Assembly (NCBI GenBank): GCA_026398415.1
Contig: JAPLSY010000073.1
Coordinates: 1-51,716 of the forward strand
DNA: 51,716 nucleotides
DNA from: Kiritimatiellota bacterium
GTDB taxonomy: Bacteria; Verrucomicrobiota; Kiritimatiellia; JAAZAB01
Direction of reading: 5' to 3'
Of this stretch, positions 13,592-22,073 are shown piece after piece. Position numbers and translations under genes: made by a program. The notes under the pieces are model-generated. The model had not been told where the DNA came from and ran no database searches. It saw only the letters and a program-made list of their open reading frames with translations. The stretch's first letter is position 1. Each line of letters begins with the position of its first letter.

Positions 13592-14970
13592 CAACGACGG
13601 CCTCAACTCCAATGAAACGATCGGGTTATCCGACCGAGCCGGAATTCCATGTGTTTGACGTGGAAGGTCACAAGCACCTTCTCGAATCCAACACGTTAAA
13701 AACTTGGATTGTTAAAAACCCCGAAGAGACAGAAGCCATAAAGAATGCTTTTGGGAAAATCACAAAACCAATTTTTAATGCGTACCCCGCGCCACAATTC
13801 CAGGCTGTTTGCTTCCAGATGACTCGCGCCTGTAACCTGGCTTGTTCGTATTGTTTCGTTCGTAACTATTACGATCCCAAGACGGATGTTTTGTCTTTGG
13901 ACACGGTGAAGCGGTTTGCCGAAAAGTACATGAGCAAAGAAAACGTGTCGGTGTCGTTTTTTGGCGGGGAACCCACGTTGTGTATGGACCGGGTGGAGGA
14001 AATTCGGGCATATTGTGTGTCTCGGTGTCCAAAGACGCATTTTTCCATAACCACAAACGGGACTCTGTTGGATCGTCCGGCTTGTGGGTATCCGTCGGTA
14101 GCCGAATATCTCGGCCGCAATGGTTTTAGCGGGATTATATCTATTGATGGACCGCCCGAAGTACACGACACCTACCGGAAGTTTGCTACAGGAGATGGTT
14201 CGGCTTCCACGATCCTTCGCAATTTAGAAGCGTTCAAAAGCACAAGTGGGTATATAAAACGTGTCACGTTGCGCGGAACATTTACCTCTGAAATTATCCA
14301 TTCTGCGGTCTCCCTGAAGGACCGGTTGCAATACTTGAACGAATTGATGTACTCCGGAATCGGCCAGCACGTATCAATTGAGCCCGTGGTTCTATCGGAA
14401 ACGAGTTGTATTTCCGGAGATAAAGAGCTGACCATGATGGACCAGGAGGACGTTCTCCTGGCTTTGGAACAGCAGTATATGGATGCTGTGAAGTGGTTTG
14501 CCGGGGAAGTGAACAAAGGCCGTAAGCCGAAATGGCATCAAATCTTGAAGATGCTGGAAAGATTATATTTCCAAACGCCAGCCTTTCAAGAATGTGGCGC
14601 CGGCAAGGGGTATTGCTCGCTCGATGTGGACGGTTCTATTTGCGCCTGCCACCGATTGCAATTCACGAAGATTGGTCACGTAGATATCGGTATGGACGAA
14701 GCGTTACGTGCCAAGTGGCTTGAGAGCCGAGGATACGTCAGGAAGGGGTGCAACGAGTGTCCCGTCCGGTACGTGTGCGGGTCAGGGTGCAAAGAGGCGT
14801 CGCTACTGTATTACAAAGACCTGTACAAGCCGGTGGAGATAGAATGTAAATTACGGATGATCTGGATTAAATGCGCGTTTTACCTTATGGCTAATTGCAA
14901 TGTGGCCGACATATTGCAACGTCCAAAAAATAATGGAACGCCGGGCAAAACGGTCTCAGCCGGGAAATAA
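13588..14970 (+). CDS. Radical SAM/SPASM peptide maturase
   Basis: 460 residues from the ATG at 13588 (gaaaggaaag upstream; overlaps the preceding stop). The radical SAM [4Fe-4S] motif is C82-x3-C86-x2-C89 (ACNLACSYCF). FFGGEPT (124-130) is the SAM-binding GGE motif, followed by ITTNGTLLD and SIDGPPEVHD, all standard for anaerobic-sulfatase/peptide-maturase type enzymes. The C-terminal SPASM domain has C336, C343, C352 and C354, then C388-x2-C391-x5-C397-x3-C401, and C420, enough for two auxiliary clusters. Such enzymes install thioether or C-C crosslinks in ribosomal peptides. Coupling to a 107-Cys CXXX protein makes that protein the obvious substrate (inference). Location: cytosol. The SPASM spacing argues against a sulfatase maturase alone, and no sulfatase is nearby. 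Confidence 0.92.
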   Translation: MTTTASTPMKRSGYPTEPEFHVFDVEGHKHLLESNTLKTWIVKNPEETEAIKNAFGKITKPIFNAYPAPQFQAVCFQMTRACNLACSYCFVRNYYDPKTDVLSLDTVKRFAEKYMSKENVSVSFFGGEPTLCMDRVEEIRAYCVSRCPKTHFSITTNGTLLDRPACGYPSVAEYLGRNGFSGIISIDGPPEVHDTYRKFATGDGSASTILRNLEAFKSTSGYIKRVTLRGTFTSEIIHSAVSLKDRLQYLNELMYSGIGQHVSIEPVVLSETSCISGDKELTMMDQEDVLLALEQQYMDAVKWFAGEVNKGRKPKWHQILKMLERLYFQTPAFQECGAGKGYCSLDVDGSICACHRLQFTKIGHVDIGMDEALRAKWLESRGYVRKGCNECPVRYVCGSGCKEASLLYYKDLYKPVEIECKLRMIWIKCAFYLMANCNVADILQRPKNNGTPGKTVSAGK

Positions 14971-15047
14971 TTACCATGCCTAAAAACTTACATCCTGAAA
15001 ACCACAGCCGGCGTCACCTGCCAGGCAACCGTTGATGGAGAACGGAC

Positions 15048-15224
15048 ATGACGGCAAAACAGCATAAAGGCATGACACCATTTGAGGCCGCTGACGAAGT
15101 TGCCCGCACGGCCTGCTATGCATTGGGAACCATCATCATTTATTATCACACTTTTTACCCCGCTTTACGCTACTACAAAAACCGATTGCGTCGAAGAAAC
15201 GTGACCCGACCGAAACGCAAGTGA
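15048..15224 (+). CDS. Small single-span membrane protein
   Basis: 58 residues, preceded by gatggagaacgg. A hydrophilic N-terminus, one hydrophobic segment (ACYALGTIIIYYHTFYPALR) and a very basic tail (NRLRRRNVTRPKRK). It lies 77 bp after the radical SAM gene in the same direction and could be part of that operon, for example as a membrane partner or immunity-type protein; that is speculation. A 19-codon frame at 14975 is too short to call. Confidence 0.5.
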   Translation: MTAKQHKGMTPFEAADEVARTACYALGTIIIYYHTFYPALRYYKNRLRRRNVTRPKRK

Positions 15225-15377
15225 TGATTAACGCCGCACTTGCTGTCTTTCCGTTGCGCCATATTGGCTTGATCGGCTGACTGAGACGCGATAGCATTAC
15301 TTTATTTATAAGTAGTGTTGTTCGCACCCCGAATAGGTTTACCGATAGTCACTGCCGACATTTGGCAACAATAAAGA

Positions 15378-16679
15378 ATGAATGACTACCAAAACACGTT
15401 AGACATACTTATTGCCCGATGCAAAACCGCCGGGATCAAGTATGAGAAGGCAGAATTCTTTTTTCGCGATCCTTACCACCCCGGTCCTATTCCAGGAATT
15501 CACTTGCACATCATCGACGGGGAAGATGCCAGTTCGTTATCTATTGCCGGCGAGGAGCGAGTCAAGGCTATCCTCAGCATTCCATTTGAGAAGTACAGGG
15601 TGATTTACAAGTACCTGGCTATATGTTCATACAAAGACATGTATCTCGAGGCCAACGCAACGGTTTTGAATGCCGAAAATGTTTTTCAACCAAGTGATGC
15701 CTGTACCGCTATCTTTGGGAAGTGGGACAAACAGAAACAGAGTGACCCGAGTCAGCACTTTGTGCGCGAGTTTACTCATGGCGCCTCGGATAAAGTAACG
15801 CGGATTCTGCTGAGACTTCATCCTTCTAATGATTTTGGACATATCATAAAACTACTTGGAGGCTATCCGGGTACTGGCTTAGTTATCCAAGTGTGGAGTC
15901 CAGAGATAAAAACCTACGAACGCACGGTAAGGCTACTTGATTCCGTAGTGAGTTCCCTTTTCTTCCAAATAGACAATGCTCTCGGGGTACCGCTTCGCCT
16001 TACTCATCCGGATTGGAGGGTGCCTTACCCGAGACGCAAATCAATGTTAAAGCCCAAAACTCTCCGATTCTCGTTTGCACAATACGAACAGGCACCACTT
16101 GATCTCTACTGGTACGCACGTAGTGCCGACCGGATGCCGTTGCTTCAATACCTCGCCTTCTATCAAGTTCTTGAGTACTTCATGCCAAGTTGCTCCCAGA
16201 GGGAGACCATCAGCAAAGTGCGGGAACTGCTGGCTGGGCCAACGTTCAATCTTAAATCTAATTCTGACATTGTTCGTATCATGGAGACAGCTTGTCCGGT
16301 GCGCCGTTCTCTTCGGGACGAAAGACAACAACTCCGTGCAGTGCTCAAGGAGTTCCTTGCACCCAAGGCCGTTAGGGATTTCATTGCCGAGTTAAAGATG
16401 CGTCGAGAATACTTTGAGAAACTCTGTCGCGACATTGCTCCTCAGCGAATCACCGTTGATTCTGGGGACGACGACCTAATTCAACAGGTGACAACTCGAC
16501 TTCACCAAATCCGTTGCCGGATAGTTCACACGAAGGATGTTGAGGAAGGCGGCGAAGTTCTGCCTCCTCTCATTCCTTTTTCTGTTGACGAGCATCAATT
16601 GCAGCACGATATCGACTTGATACAATGCATTGCAAGGACGGTGCTGGCTGCCTCGAGCACGAGAACTCAGGAACTTTGA
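15378..16679 (+). CDS. HEPN-like domain protein, possible defence gene
   Basis: 433 residues, soluble. Residues 1-230 are an unrecognised alpha/beta region. The C-terminal ~200 residues are helical: MPLLQYLAFYQVLEYFMP, then ISKVRELLAG, and near residue 388 'RLHQIRCRIVHTKD', which matches the R-x4-H motif of HEPN ribonuclease-type domains (compare 'IRN.IVHsK' in many of them). HEPN proteins frequently act as toxins or abortive-infection effectors. Placement in the right, cargo end of a satellite fits anti-phage function, but that is inference. The Shine-Dalgarno is weak (aataaagaatg). The AT-rich leader (15225-15377) shows nothing else. Confidence 0.6.
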   Translation: MNDYQNTLDILIARCKTAGIKYEKAEFFFRDPYHPGPIPGIHLHIIDGEDASSLSIAGEERVKAILSIPFEKYRVIYKYLAICSYKDMYLEANATVLNAENVFQPSDACTAIFGKWDKQKQSDPSQHFVREFTHGASDKVTRILLRLHPSNDFGHIIKLLGGYPGTGLVIQVWSPEIKTYERTVRLLDSVVSSLFFQIDNALGVPLRLTHPDWRVPYPRRKSMLKPKTLRFSFAQYEQAPLDLYWYARSADRMPLLQYLAFYQVLEYFMPSCSQRETISKVRELLAGPTFNLKSNSDIVRIMETACPVRRSLRDERQQLRAVLKEFLAPKAVRDFIAELKMRREYFEKLCRDIAPQRITVDSGDDDLIQQVTTRLHQIRCRIVHTKDVEEGGEVLPPLIPFSVDEHQLQHDIDLIQCIARTVLAASSTRTQEL

Positions 16680-16711
16680 CAAAGCTTTTCGGGCGACCTA
16701 AAGGGGGCGAA

Positions 16712-17887
16712 ATGAATAAATACGTTGTCACATGCTTATCAATAATAGCAGCAACTACACTAATTTGCTTCTTTATCTACACACAGAACAATCGCTTCGT
16801 AATGGTTAATGCCGGTGACGGCAAAGTCTATAAAATTAACAAACGAACAGGCGAATCTATTTTGATTCGCTGGGACAAAGAAATTCCTGTTGCGCCAAGT
16901 AAGCCAACAAAAGAAGAAACTATTGAAGAGAGAGCTATCAGCTTAGCCAAAATGGCAGACACATTGGGCGGTTCATACTCTTACAATGTTAATGAAATTC
17001 GTAGTGCTATTAAGAAGATGACTGGTAATCTCAAAATCATAGGATGGCAGGCGCGACAGGCCGATGAGCAGACATTCATCGTCACCTACTCGTATGATAA
17101 TGGCAACGGAGTCCATTGTTGGGCATTCGAGGTTAAGCCAAAAGAGGATTTTGCCAGGAATATCACGGGGGACGCTTCGCTGGAAAAGAAATATGGATTC
17201 AATACTGCATCCAAAGTCGAGTGTCCGCCTTGGGAAGATTACACGGCGAAACCTGTTGCGGTCGCCCCAACACAAGACCTATACCCCGGAGCGATACCGG
17301 ATCAACCCGCTCCGGTTGCTTCGGGGGCACCCACGTCGCCGCCACCGGGATTTGTGCTGGATAAGCAACCCACTAATGTTTTACCGCCATTACCTCCCGG
17401 CGCGGTCTTGGATCAGCAATCAATTAAACAGGGATTGCCTCCATTACCGCCAGGGGCAGTCTTAGACCAACCCGCTCCTGCTGTTCCTGTCCAGCAACCG
17501 CTACTGGTTTACGAAACCATACACGAAGCCGCCGCGCGTGGTGACCTTGCCGCTATCGAACGGCATTTACAAAAGGGTGTAGACGTGAACGCAAGGGATA
17601 ATGACGGCAAGACGCCGTTATGTTTGGCTGCGAGATGGGGGAACGTGGATGTGGTTAAATATCTTGTGGACAAGGGAGCGGACATGAACGTAAAGGATAT
17701 TCGCGGCTGGACGCTGTTGATGGTGGCTGCGAATGCGGGAAAGCTGGATATTGTCAAATTTCTGGTAGGCAAGGGTGCAGACGTAAATGCAAAGGACAAT
17801 GTAGGCGTAACGCCACTGATATTTGCCATGAGCAATGGCCACACGAACGTTGCAGAGTTCCTCAAACAAAACTTGGCAAAGAAATAA
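16712..17887 (+). CDS. Membrane-anchored ankyrin-repeat protein
   Basis: 391 residues from the ATG at 16712 (aaagggggcga Shine-Dalgarno; the longer frame from 16625 is rejected). Residues ~4-24 are a signal anchor. A middle domain (to ~185) is unique, followed by a Pro-rich linker with three imperfect repeats of PPLPPGAVLDQ type. The C-terminal ~115 residues contain about four ankyrin repeats (HEAAARGDLAAIERHLQKG, then three with VDVVKYLVDKGAD-like helices). Function unknown; probably protein-protein contact outside the membrane. It resembles the ankyrin lipoprotein at 34480-35142 outside the island, especially in the first repeat. Confidence 0.75.
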   Translation: MNKYVVTCLSIIAATTLICFFIYTQNNRFVMVNAGDGKVYKINKRTGESILIRWDKEIPVAPSKPTKEETIEERAISLAKMADTLGGSYSYNVNEIRSAIKKMTGNLKIIGWQARQADEQTFIVTYSYDNGNGVHCWAFEVKPKEDFARNITGDASLEKKYGFNTASKVECPPWEDYTAKPVAVAPTQDLYPGAIPDQPAPVASGAPTSPPPGFVLDKQPTNVLPPLPPGAVLDQQSIKQGLPPLPPGAVLDQPAPAVPVQQPLLVYETIHEAAARGDLAAIERHLQKGVDVNARDNDGKTPLCLAARWGNVDVVKYLVDKGADMNVKDIRGWTLLMVAANAGKLDIVKFLVGKGADVNAKDNVGVTPLIFAMSNGHTNVAEFLKQNLAKK

Positions 17888-18016
17888 CCATCCGCGACCC
17901 ATGCAGCATAAATATGCCATGCCGGCCGTGCCCGCCGTGCTGACAGGTAAAATCCACACCAAAAAGCACACCGCCGCCATTTAGAACACAACTCGGATTC
18001 AAGACGTGTAAATGAA

Positions 18017-18250
18017 TTACCCAAAAATATCATTAGGCAATTCAAACCGGCGGATCACCTGACGAATATAACACGGCAGAATGTCTTTGCCTCCGTGGCA
18101 TGGAATAGGAACAGAACGATGCTGGCCCTTGATATCCGGATGGAACACGATGTAGTGACTACCCTTACCACGATTCACAAAGAATTGGAAACGCGGATCG
18201 TATTTTTTCAAAATACGCTTGAACTCGTGATGCTTCTTAGGCCCGGGCAC
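18017..18250 (-). CDS. hicA: HicA-like mRNA interferase toxin
   Basis: 77 residues with the double-stranded-RNA-binding fold signature of HicA/YcfA: K-rich N-terminus (GPKKHHEFKRILKKYD), GKGSHYIVFHP containing the catalytic-type His, and SVPIPCHGGKDILPCYIRQVIRRFEL. Its start overlaps the end of the HicB-like gene by 14 bp, so it is the second gene of the operon and translationally coupled. A type II toxin next to attR is a common island-maintenance arrangement. Confidence 0.8.
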   Translation of the reverse strand: MPGPKKHHEFKRILKKYDPRFQFFVNRGKGSHYIVFHPDIKGQHRSVPIPCHGGKDILPCYIRQVIRRFELPNDIFG

Positions 18251-18635
18251 AGGCCATCTCCTTCATCCCCGGCATTGAATAAAACTTGCGCGCAGAAGTT
18301 TTTGGGATCAAGGCCTCTACTCTGATCACCGTGGCAACGCATTTAACGTGTATGGCCGCGTCCCCTGTCGCCAAGTCACGCATACCACTTTTTGCAGCTT
18401 CCAGCCAACGTCGATCGTATTCCGGCTCCGCCTTGAAATAAATCATGTCGGACGCGCCTTTTTGAAGCGCAAAGCTCACTTGGGCTTGGATCGCATTTTC
18501 CAGATCCTTCAGTGCTTTGTTCGGCGCATCACCGCTGCCAATTAAATCAAGTTCCAGCGCCCGGGCAATATAGTCACCCGATTCGTCCCGATAGATTAAG
18601 ACACGCGACACTACAAAGTGTTTCGTCGCATTCAT
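18237..18635 (-). CDS. hicB: HicB-like antitoxin
   Basis: 132 residues from the ATG at 18635, which has agagggga as Shine-Dalgarno; the longer frame up to 18749 is not needed. The N-terminal part (FVVSRVLIYRDESGDYIARA, LELDLIGSGDAPNKALKDLE) is the RNase-H-like partial fold of HicB ('...E.g.yia.apdl.g..s.G.t..eAl.nl.eai'). The C-terminal part is longer than usual and not an obvious CopG/RHH or HTH domain. It should neutralise the co-transcribed HicA-like toxin. An inverted repeat at 18691-18728 upstream is a candidate operator. Confidence 0.7.
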   Translation of the reverse strand: MNATKHFVVSRVLIYRDESGDYIARALELDLIGSGDAPNKALKDLENAIQAQVSFALQKGASDMIYFKAEPEYDRRWLEAAKSGMRDLATGDAAIHVKCVATVIRVEALIPKTSARKFYSMPGMKEMACARA

Positions 18636-18690
18636 TTTTGGGTCCCCTCTTGTCTCTTTGTTAATATGCTTGTAGAATACGAACTCTGTC

Positions 18691-18728
18691 TGGGGGGTGT
18701 CAACAAGCAATTTTAGGCAACACCCCCA
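18691..18728. promoter_or_regulatory. Inverted repeat upstream of hicBA
   Basis: TGGGGGGTGTCAAC (18691-18704) and GCAACACCCCCA (18717-18728) are inverted imperfect copies, 55-95 bp before the hicB start. Plausible binding site for the antitoxin or complex. Confidence 0.4.
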
Positions 18729-18987
18729 TCGTAACCCCGGCAATACCACTTACGCCATCGCTGGACGTGTTCCCGGCGCCTATCGCACCCGACCCCATAC
18801 CCAGCCCCCGGCCGGCGATTGTTTGTTTACGCCGTCAGATCCACGCGTTAACTGATTTTTGCTGTGCAACTGATCAACAATCAGCTGACGCCAAACCTGC
18901 TACCCCGCGTGCTACTTTTCAAATCCATCCAAAGCAATTTAATACGCATAATCCCCTTATTTCATGGGGTTTACGAGGGATCGCTTC

Positions 18988-19029
18988 GATTAGGAATCAG
19001 CTGCTCTGTCCAACTGAGCTACCGGAGTA
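18988..19029. repeat. Right attachment site (orphan tRNA-Arg 5' half)
   Basis: 42 bp identical to 2774-2815. On the minus strand it would begin a tRNA-Arg, but the 3' half is absent, so it is not a gene. The DNA to its right holds a promoter-like TTGTCA-17-TATGGT (minus strand, about 19053-19083), presumably the original promoter of the tRNA before integration. Confidence 0.9.
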
Positions 19030-19132
19030 GGATGAAGCAAGCTCTGTTTCATACTTACCATACCAAAGGGCTTTGGCATTGACAATATCGGAAGAAGCCG
19101 CCCCGATCAGCGACATGCCACCTGAGCAGTCA

Positions 19133-19177
19133 CAAAAAAAACTAACCCGGACGTTTCCCGCGAAACATCCGGGTTAG
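19133..19177 (-). terminator. Rho-independent terminator of the EF-hand gene
   Basis: On the minus strand: CTAACCCGGATGTTTC, a short loop, and the complementary arm ending CCGGGTTAG, then a run of eight T. It lies 30 bp after the stop of the EF-hand gene. Confidence 0.85.
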
Positions 19178-19208
19178 CCAATCATCAATATGCACGTATC
19201 AGGCTTGC

Positions 19209-19862
19209 TTATTTTGCAGGCTGATCGGCCTTTTTCTCTTCAACCTTGGGCGCCGCCGCCGGGACAGGTATGATGGCGACCATTTCTTCCACGGTCAAAA
19301 AGCCGTCATTATTGGTGTCATAGCTCTTGAATCGCTTGCCGTAATCGGCCTTCATTTCATCCGGGGTAACCTTGCCGTCGCCATTGGCATCCATGGCTGC
19401 GAAAACGCTCTTGCGATAGGCAATGACTTCAACCGCGCTCACTTCGTTGTCGCCGTTGGCGTCCCGTTTGTCACAGGCCGCGGTCTGGTCAGTCGCGGCA
19501 TCTGCGCCCGCGAAGAATACAAGGTATTCTTCCATCGTCACGGAGCCATCTTTGTTAATGTCGATATTCACAAACTTCTGGCCAATGAATTCATCGGGAG
19601 ATACTTTGCCGTCGCCATTGACGTCCAGTTCCTTGAACCATTCCTTTAAACCGGCCTGCTGTTCTTCCACGGTCAACTTGCCGTCTTTGTTGGCATCCGT
19701 TTTATGGAAGATCGACTTAACGATCTGAACGGCAGCCTTCTCGGGTGCGGCCGCTTTCACTTCCGTGGTCTTGGTGTCCGCCGCCTGCTCCTGCGCGCAA
19801 ACTACCGACGTCATGGCAACCGCGAACACTCCGGCAACTGCCCACTTTAACATCTGACTCAT
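19209..19862 (-). CDS. Exported EF-hand calcium-binding protein
   Basis: 217 residues. Signal peptide with likely cleavage at VCA-QEQ (after residue 23). Six canonical 12-residue EF-hand loops start at residues 56, 80, 101, 134, 158 and 182 (for example DVNGDGKVSPDE, DANGDGKVTPDE); the fourth loop lacks the central Gly (DANGDNEVSAVE). The C-terminal tail is Ala/Lys/Pro-rich. It probably binds calcium in the periplasm or cell envelope as a buffer or sensor. It is monocistronic with a clear terminator. Shine-Dalgarno aggaggttcg is just upstream of the ATG. Confidence 0.88.
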   Translation of the reverse strand: MSQMLKWAVAGVFAVAMTSVVCAQEQAADTKTTEVKAAAPEKAAVQIVKSIFHKTDANKDGKLTVEEQQAGLKEWFKELDVNGDGKVSPDEFIGQKFVNIDINKDGSVTMEEYLVFFAGADAATDQTAACDKRDANGDNEVSAVEVIAYRKSVFAAMDANGDGKVTPDEMKADYGKRFKSYDTNNDGFLTVEEMVAIIPVPAAAPKVEEKKADQPAK

Positions 19863-20117
19863 CGCGAACCTCCTGTCCTGCTGTTTCCGGCCGCATGGGT
19901 GTTGATTGTTTTGGAGCTACCTGGCTCGCATCCAACACCAGACAATCATGGCGACCAATAAAAGCGACAGGTTATCACTGCAAAAGAAATCATGTCAAAT
20001 CAATTCGCCCAATCAATTTTTTACGCGGATTACACGGATTTCACGAACAAAGAAAAACAACGACAAGCAGGTATAATTTTTATTGGACACACCCCTCGAG
20101 ATGGATATAGTAAAACC

Positions 20118-20891
20118 ATGCGACTTCTTCTCTATAATGTGCGTTATTGCTCGGGACATGGCGGACAGTTTCATCTTCCGTGGAGCGGCTATCTGCACCG
20201 AACGGCGCACCAGCTCGATCAGATCAGCACGTTTATCAAAACGATGGCGCCGGACATTGTCGGCCTGTTGGAAGTGGATGCCGGTTCCTATCGCTCGCGA
20301 CGGCATAACCAGGCGGCCCTGATCGCGGAGACCCTGGGGCACTATCATGTCTATCATTCCAAGTATCCGGAACGGTCCCTGGCGCGCCGCCTGCCGGTGA
20401 TGGGCAAACAGGTCAACGCATTCCTGTGCCGCGATGCCGTCCATGCCCGGCGGTTCCATTTTTTCAAGAAGGGCGTCAAACGACTGGTAATCGAGTTGGA
20501 GCTTCAGAATCTCGTTATTTTTCTCGTGCATCTCTCGCTGGGATATCGGACGCGCCAGGATCAACTGAACGATCTGTATACCTTGGTCCAAACAACTCAA
20601 AAGCCATGTATCGTGGCCGGAGATTTCAATGCATTCTGGGGGAACCGTGAAATCAAGCTGTTCCTGGCCGCAACCGGCCTGGCCAGCGCCTGCGCACAGC
20701 CCCGGCCGTCTTTTCCCAGCTGGAAACCCCGCCGCCAACTGGATTTCATCCTGCACAGTTCCGCTATTCGAATCACGGATTTTTTCATGCCGCAGGTGAC
20801 ATTTTCCGATCACCTGCCGCTGGTCTGTGATTTTGAGATTCAAAGGCCGGAAACGGATCAAAAAGGCCCGCGCAAGCTCAAAGGGAAATAG
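20118..20891 (+). CDS. Endonuclease/exonuclease/phosphatase family protein
   Basis: 257 residues from the ATG at 20118; the longer open frame from 19992 has no start signal and no family similarity in its extra part. Motifs of the EEP fold in order: LLLYNVRY (first strand), GLLEVDAG (metal-binding Glu), HLSLGYRTRQDQL, GDFNAFWG (catalytic Asp/Asn), LDFILHS and SDHLPL (Asp-His pair). A metal-dependent phosphodiesterase or phosphatase on nucleic acids, lipids or sugar phosphates; the substrate cannot be told. No signal peptide. Confidence 0.88.
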   Translation: MRLLLYNVRYCSGHGGQFHLPWSGYLHRTAHQLDQISTFIKTMAPDIVGLLEVDAGSYRSRRHNQAALIAETLGHYHVYHSKYPERSLARRLPVMGKQVNAFLCRDAVHARRFHFFKKGVKRLVIELELQNLVIFLVHLSLGYRTRQDQLNDLYTLVQTTQKPCIVAGDFNAFWGNREIKLFLAATGLASACAQPRPSFPSWKPRRQLDFILHSSAIRITDFFMPQVTFSDHLPLVCDFEIQRPETDQKGPRKLKGK

Positions 20892-20957
20892 ATTCCGGGC
20901 CGAGCGCCTGCCGGATCTGCCGATGCGCGCCCAAAGAAGTGTCCGGGCCAGTCCTCG

Positions 20958-22025
20958 TCAAAACCGATGATTTTGCGCCGTGTCGTAGAGCGCCATGACA
21001 TTTTCCGGTGAGGTGTCCGGTTGCAGGGCGTGCGCCGGGCAGACAATATAACCGCCGTCCTTGCCCAGCACATTCATCAAGCGCTCGGTCTCGCGGCTCA
21101 CATCCGCCGGTGTACCGCGCGGCAAAAGTTCTTGTTCGTCAATGCCGCCGTGAAAAGCGAGACGCCCGCCAAACTGGCGAACCAGCGATTCGGCGTCCAT
21201 GCCTTCCGCATTCGGCTGGATCGGGTCGAGAATATCCAGTCCCATGCCGATTAAATCCTCAATCACCGGCACCAGGCTGCCGCAGGAATGATAAAACGTC
21301 ATCAGCCCCATATCCTTGAACGTGCGAATGAGCCGGGTGGAATATGGCTTGATATGCGCGCGCCAGAGATCGGGCGACAACATCATGCCGCGTTGGGAAC
21401 CGATGTCGCCCCCACTGCCGATTAAATCGATCTGGCCATCCGACTCTTCCAGGGCCCGCAACGCGCGCTGCAGATAAAAATCGGCCACGTGCCGGGAGAT
21501 GCATTCGGCGATTTCGGGCGCATCCACCAGGTCCATCAGGAACTGTTCCATCCCGCGCATGTACCAGGGCGATTCAAAGGCCCCGCCCGCGAAGAACATG
21601 ATACAATACCGCTCGTCACCGTTCAGGCGTTTAATATCCTCGCGCAGATGCGAATAATCGAACCAATCCACGCTCGGCCAGGCATAATTCTCAATATCCT
21701 TGACGGTCTTGGCCTGGGCCAGGGGATAATACTCAATTTCGTTATATGTGACGCAATCGGTCGTGACCGCCTTCCAGATAACCCCCCAATAATCGCGCCC
21801 AGCCGCCACAACCCCTGGCGCGCCCATCGTGCCGGGAGGACCGCAATACCTTCCGGAGACCCGCCGGATATCGCAACCGAGCCGGCGCAGGAGCGCCTCA
21901 TCGTCCGCTATGCCAAGGTGCCGTTTAAGTGCAGCGTCGGATTCCGGCGTCGCCGCGTAATCAATCGCCAGCCGGTCGGCCCGCTGATGCCGCACCGCGC
22001 TCAAAACCCGTTCATATCCATTCAT
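20958..22025 (-). CDS. Uroporphyrinogen-decarboxylase-like (URO-D superfamily) protein
   Basis: 355 residues, full length for the superfamily. N-terminal MNGYERVLSAVRHQRADRLA is the standard opening ('R...al..k.pDR.p'). GGDIGSQRGMMLSPDLW, FYHSCGSL and ILDPIQPNAEGMD are typical of the cobalamin-dependent methyltransferase-like branch, where the His/Cys in H-S-C-G may hold zinc. In PVC and related anaerobes these paralogues are numerous and are rarely true HemE; a methyl-transfer role is inferred. Cytosolic. It is followed on the same strand by a DUF1638-like gene. Confidence 0.85.
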   Translation of the reverse strand: MNGYERVLSAVRHQRADRLAIDYAATPESDAALKRHLGIADDEALLRRLGCDIRRVSGRYCGPPGTMGAPGVVAAGRDYWGVIWKAVTTDCVTYNEIEYYPLAQAKTVKDIENYAWPSVDWFDYSHLREDIKRLNGDERYCIMFFAGGAFESPWYMRGMEQFLMDLVDAPEIAECISRHVADFYLQRALRALEESDGQIDLIGSGGDIGSQRGMMLSPDLWRAHIKPYSTRLIRTFKDMGLMTFYHSCGSLVPVIEDLIGMGLDILDPIQPNAEGMDAESLVRQFGGRLAFHGGIDEQELLPRGTPADVSRETERLMNVLGKDGGYIVCPAHALQPDTSPENVMALYDTAQNHRF

Positions 22026-22073
22026 TGTCTATCCTCCAGCATTACACTATTCCGAGAGTCTGAACAGCCATGT

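Larger units (their letters stand above)
2774..19029. mobile_element. Integrated phage-satellite-like island in tRNA-Arg
   Basis: About 16.3 kb bounded by the 42-bp att repeats. It encodes a tyrosine integrase at the left end, then ssDNA-binding-like, HTH and primase-helicase genes, a terminase-small-subunit-like gene, and a cargo module with a CXXX-repeat protein and radical SAM enzyme. A HEPN-like protein, an ankyrin protein and HicBA follow. All genes except hicBA are on the plus strand. No capsid, portal, protease, tail or large terminase gene is visible, so it is not a complete prophage. The phage-inducible-chromosomal-island-like interpretation is inference from gene content. Confidence 0.85.

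Noticed and set aside
13588..14970. Anaerobic sulfatase maturase
   Set aside because: Motifs overlap, but there is no sulfatase nearby and the operon partner is a CXXX-repeat protein.
18988..19029. A second tRNA-Arg
   Set aside because: Only the 5' half to just past the anticodon loop is present; it is the attR copy.
2774..19029. A complete prophage
   Set aside because: No capsid, portal, protease, tail, lysis or large terminase gene in the whole interval.
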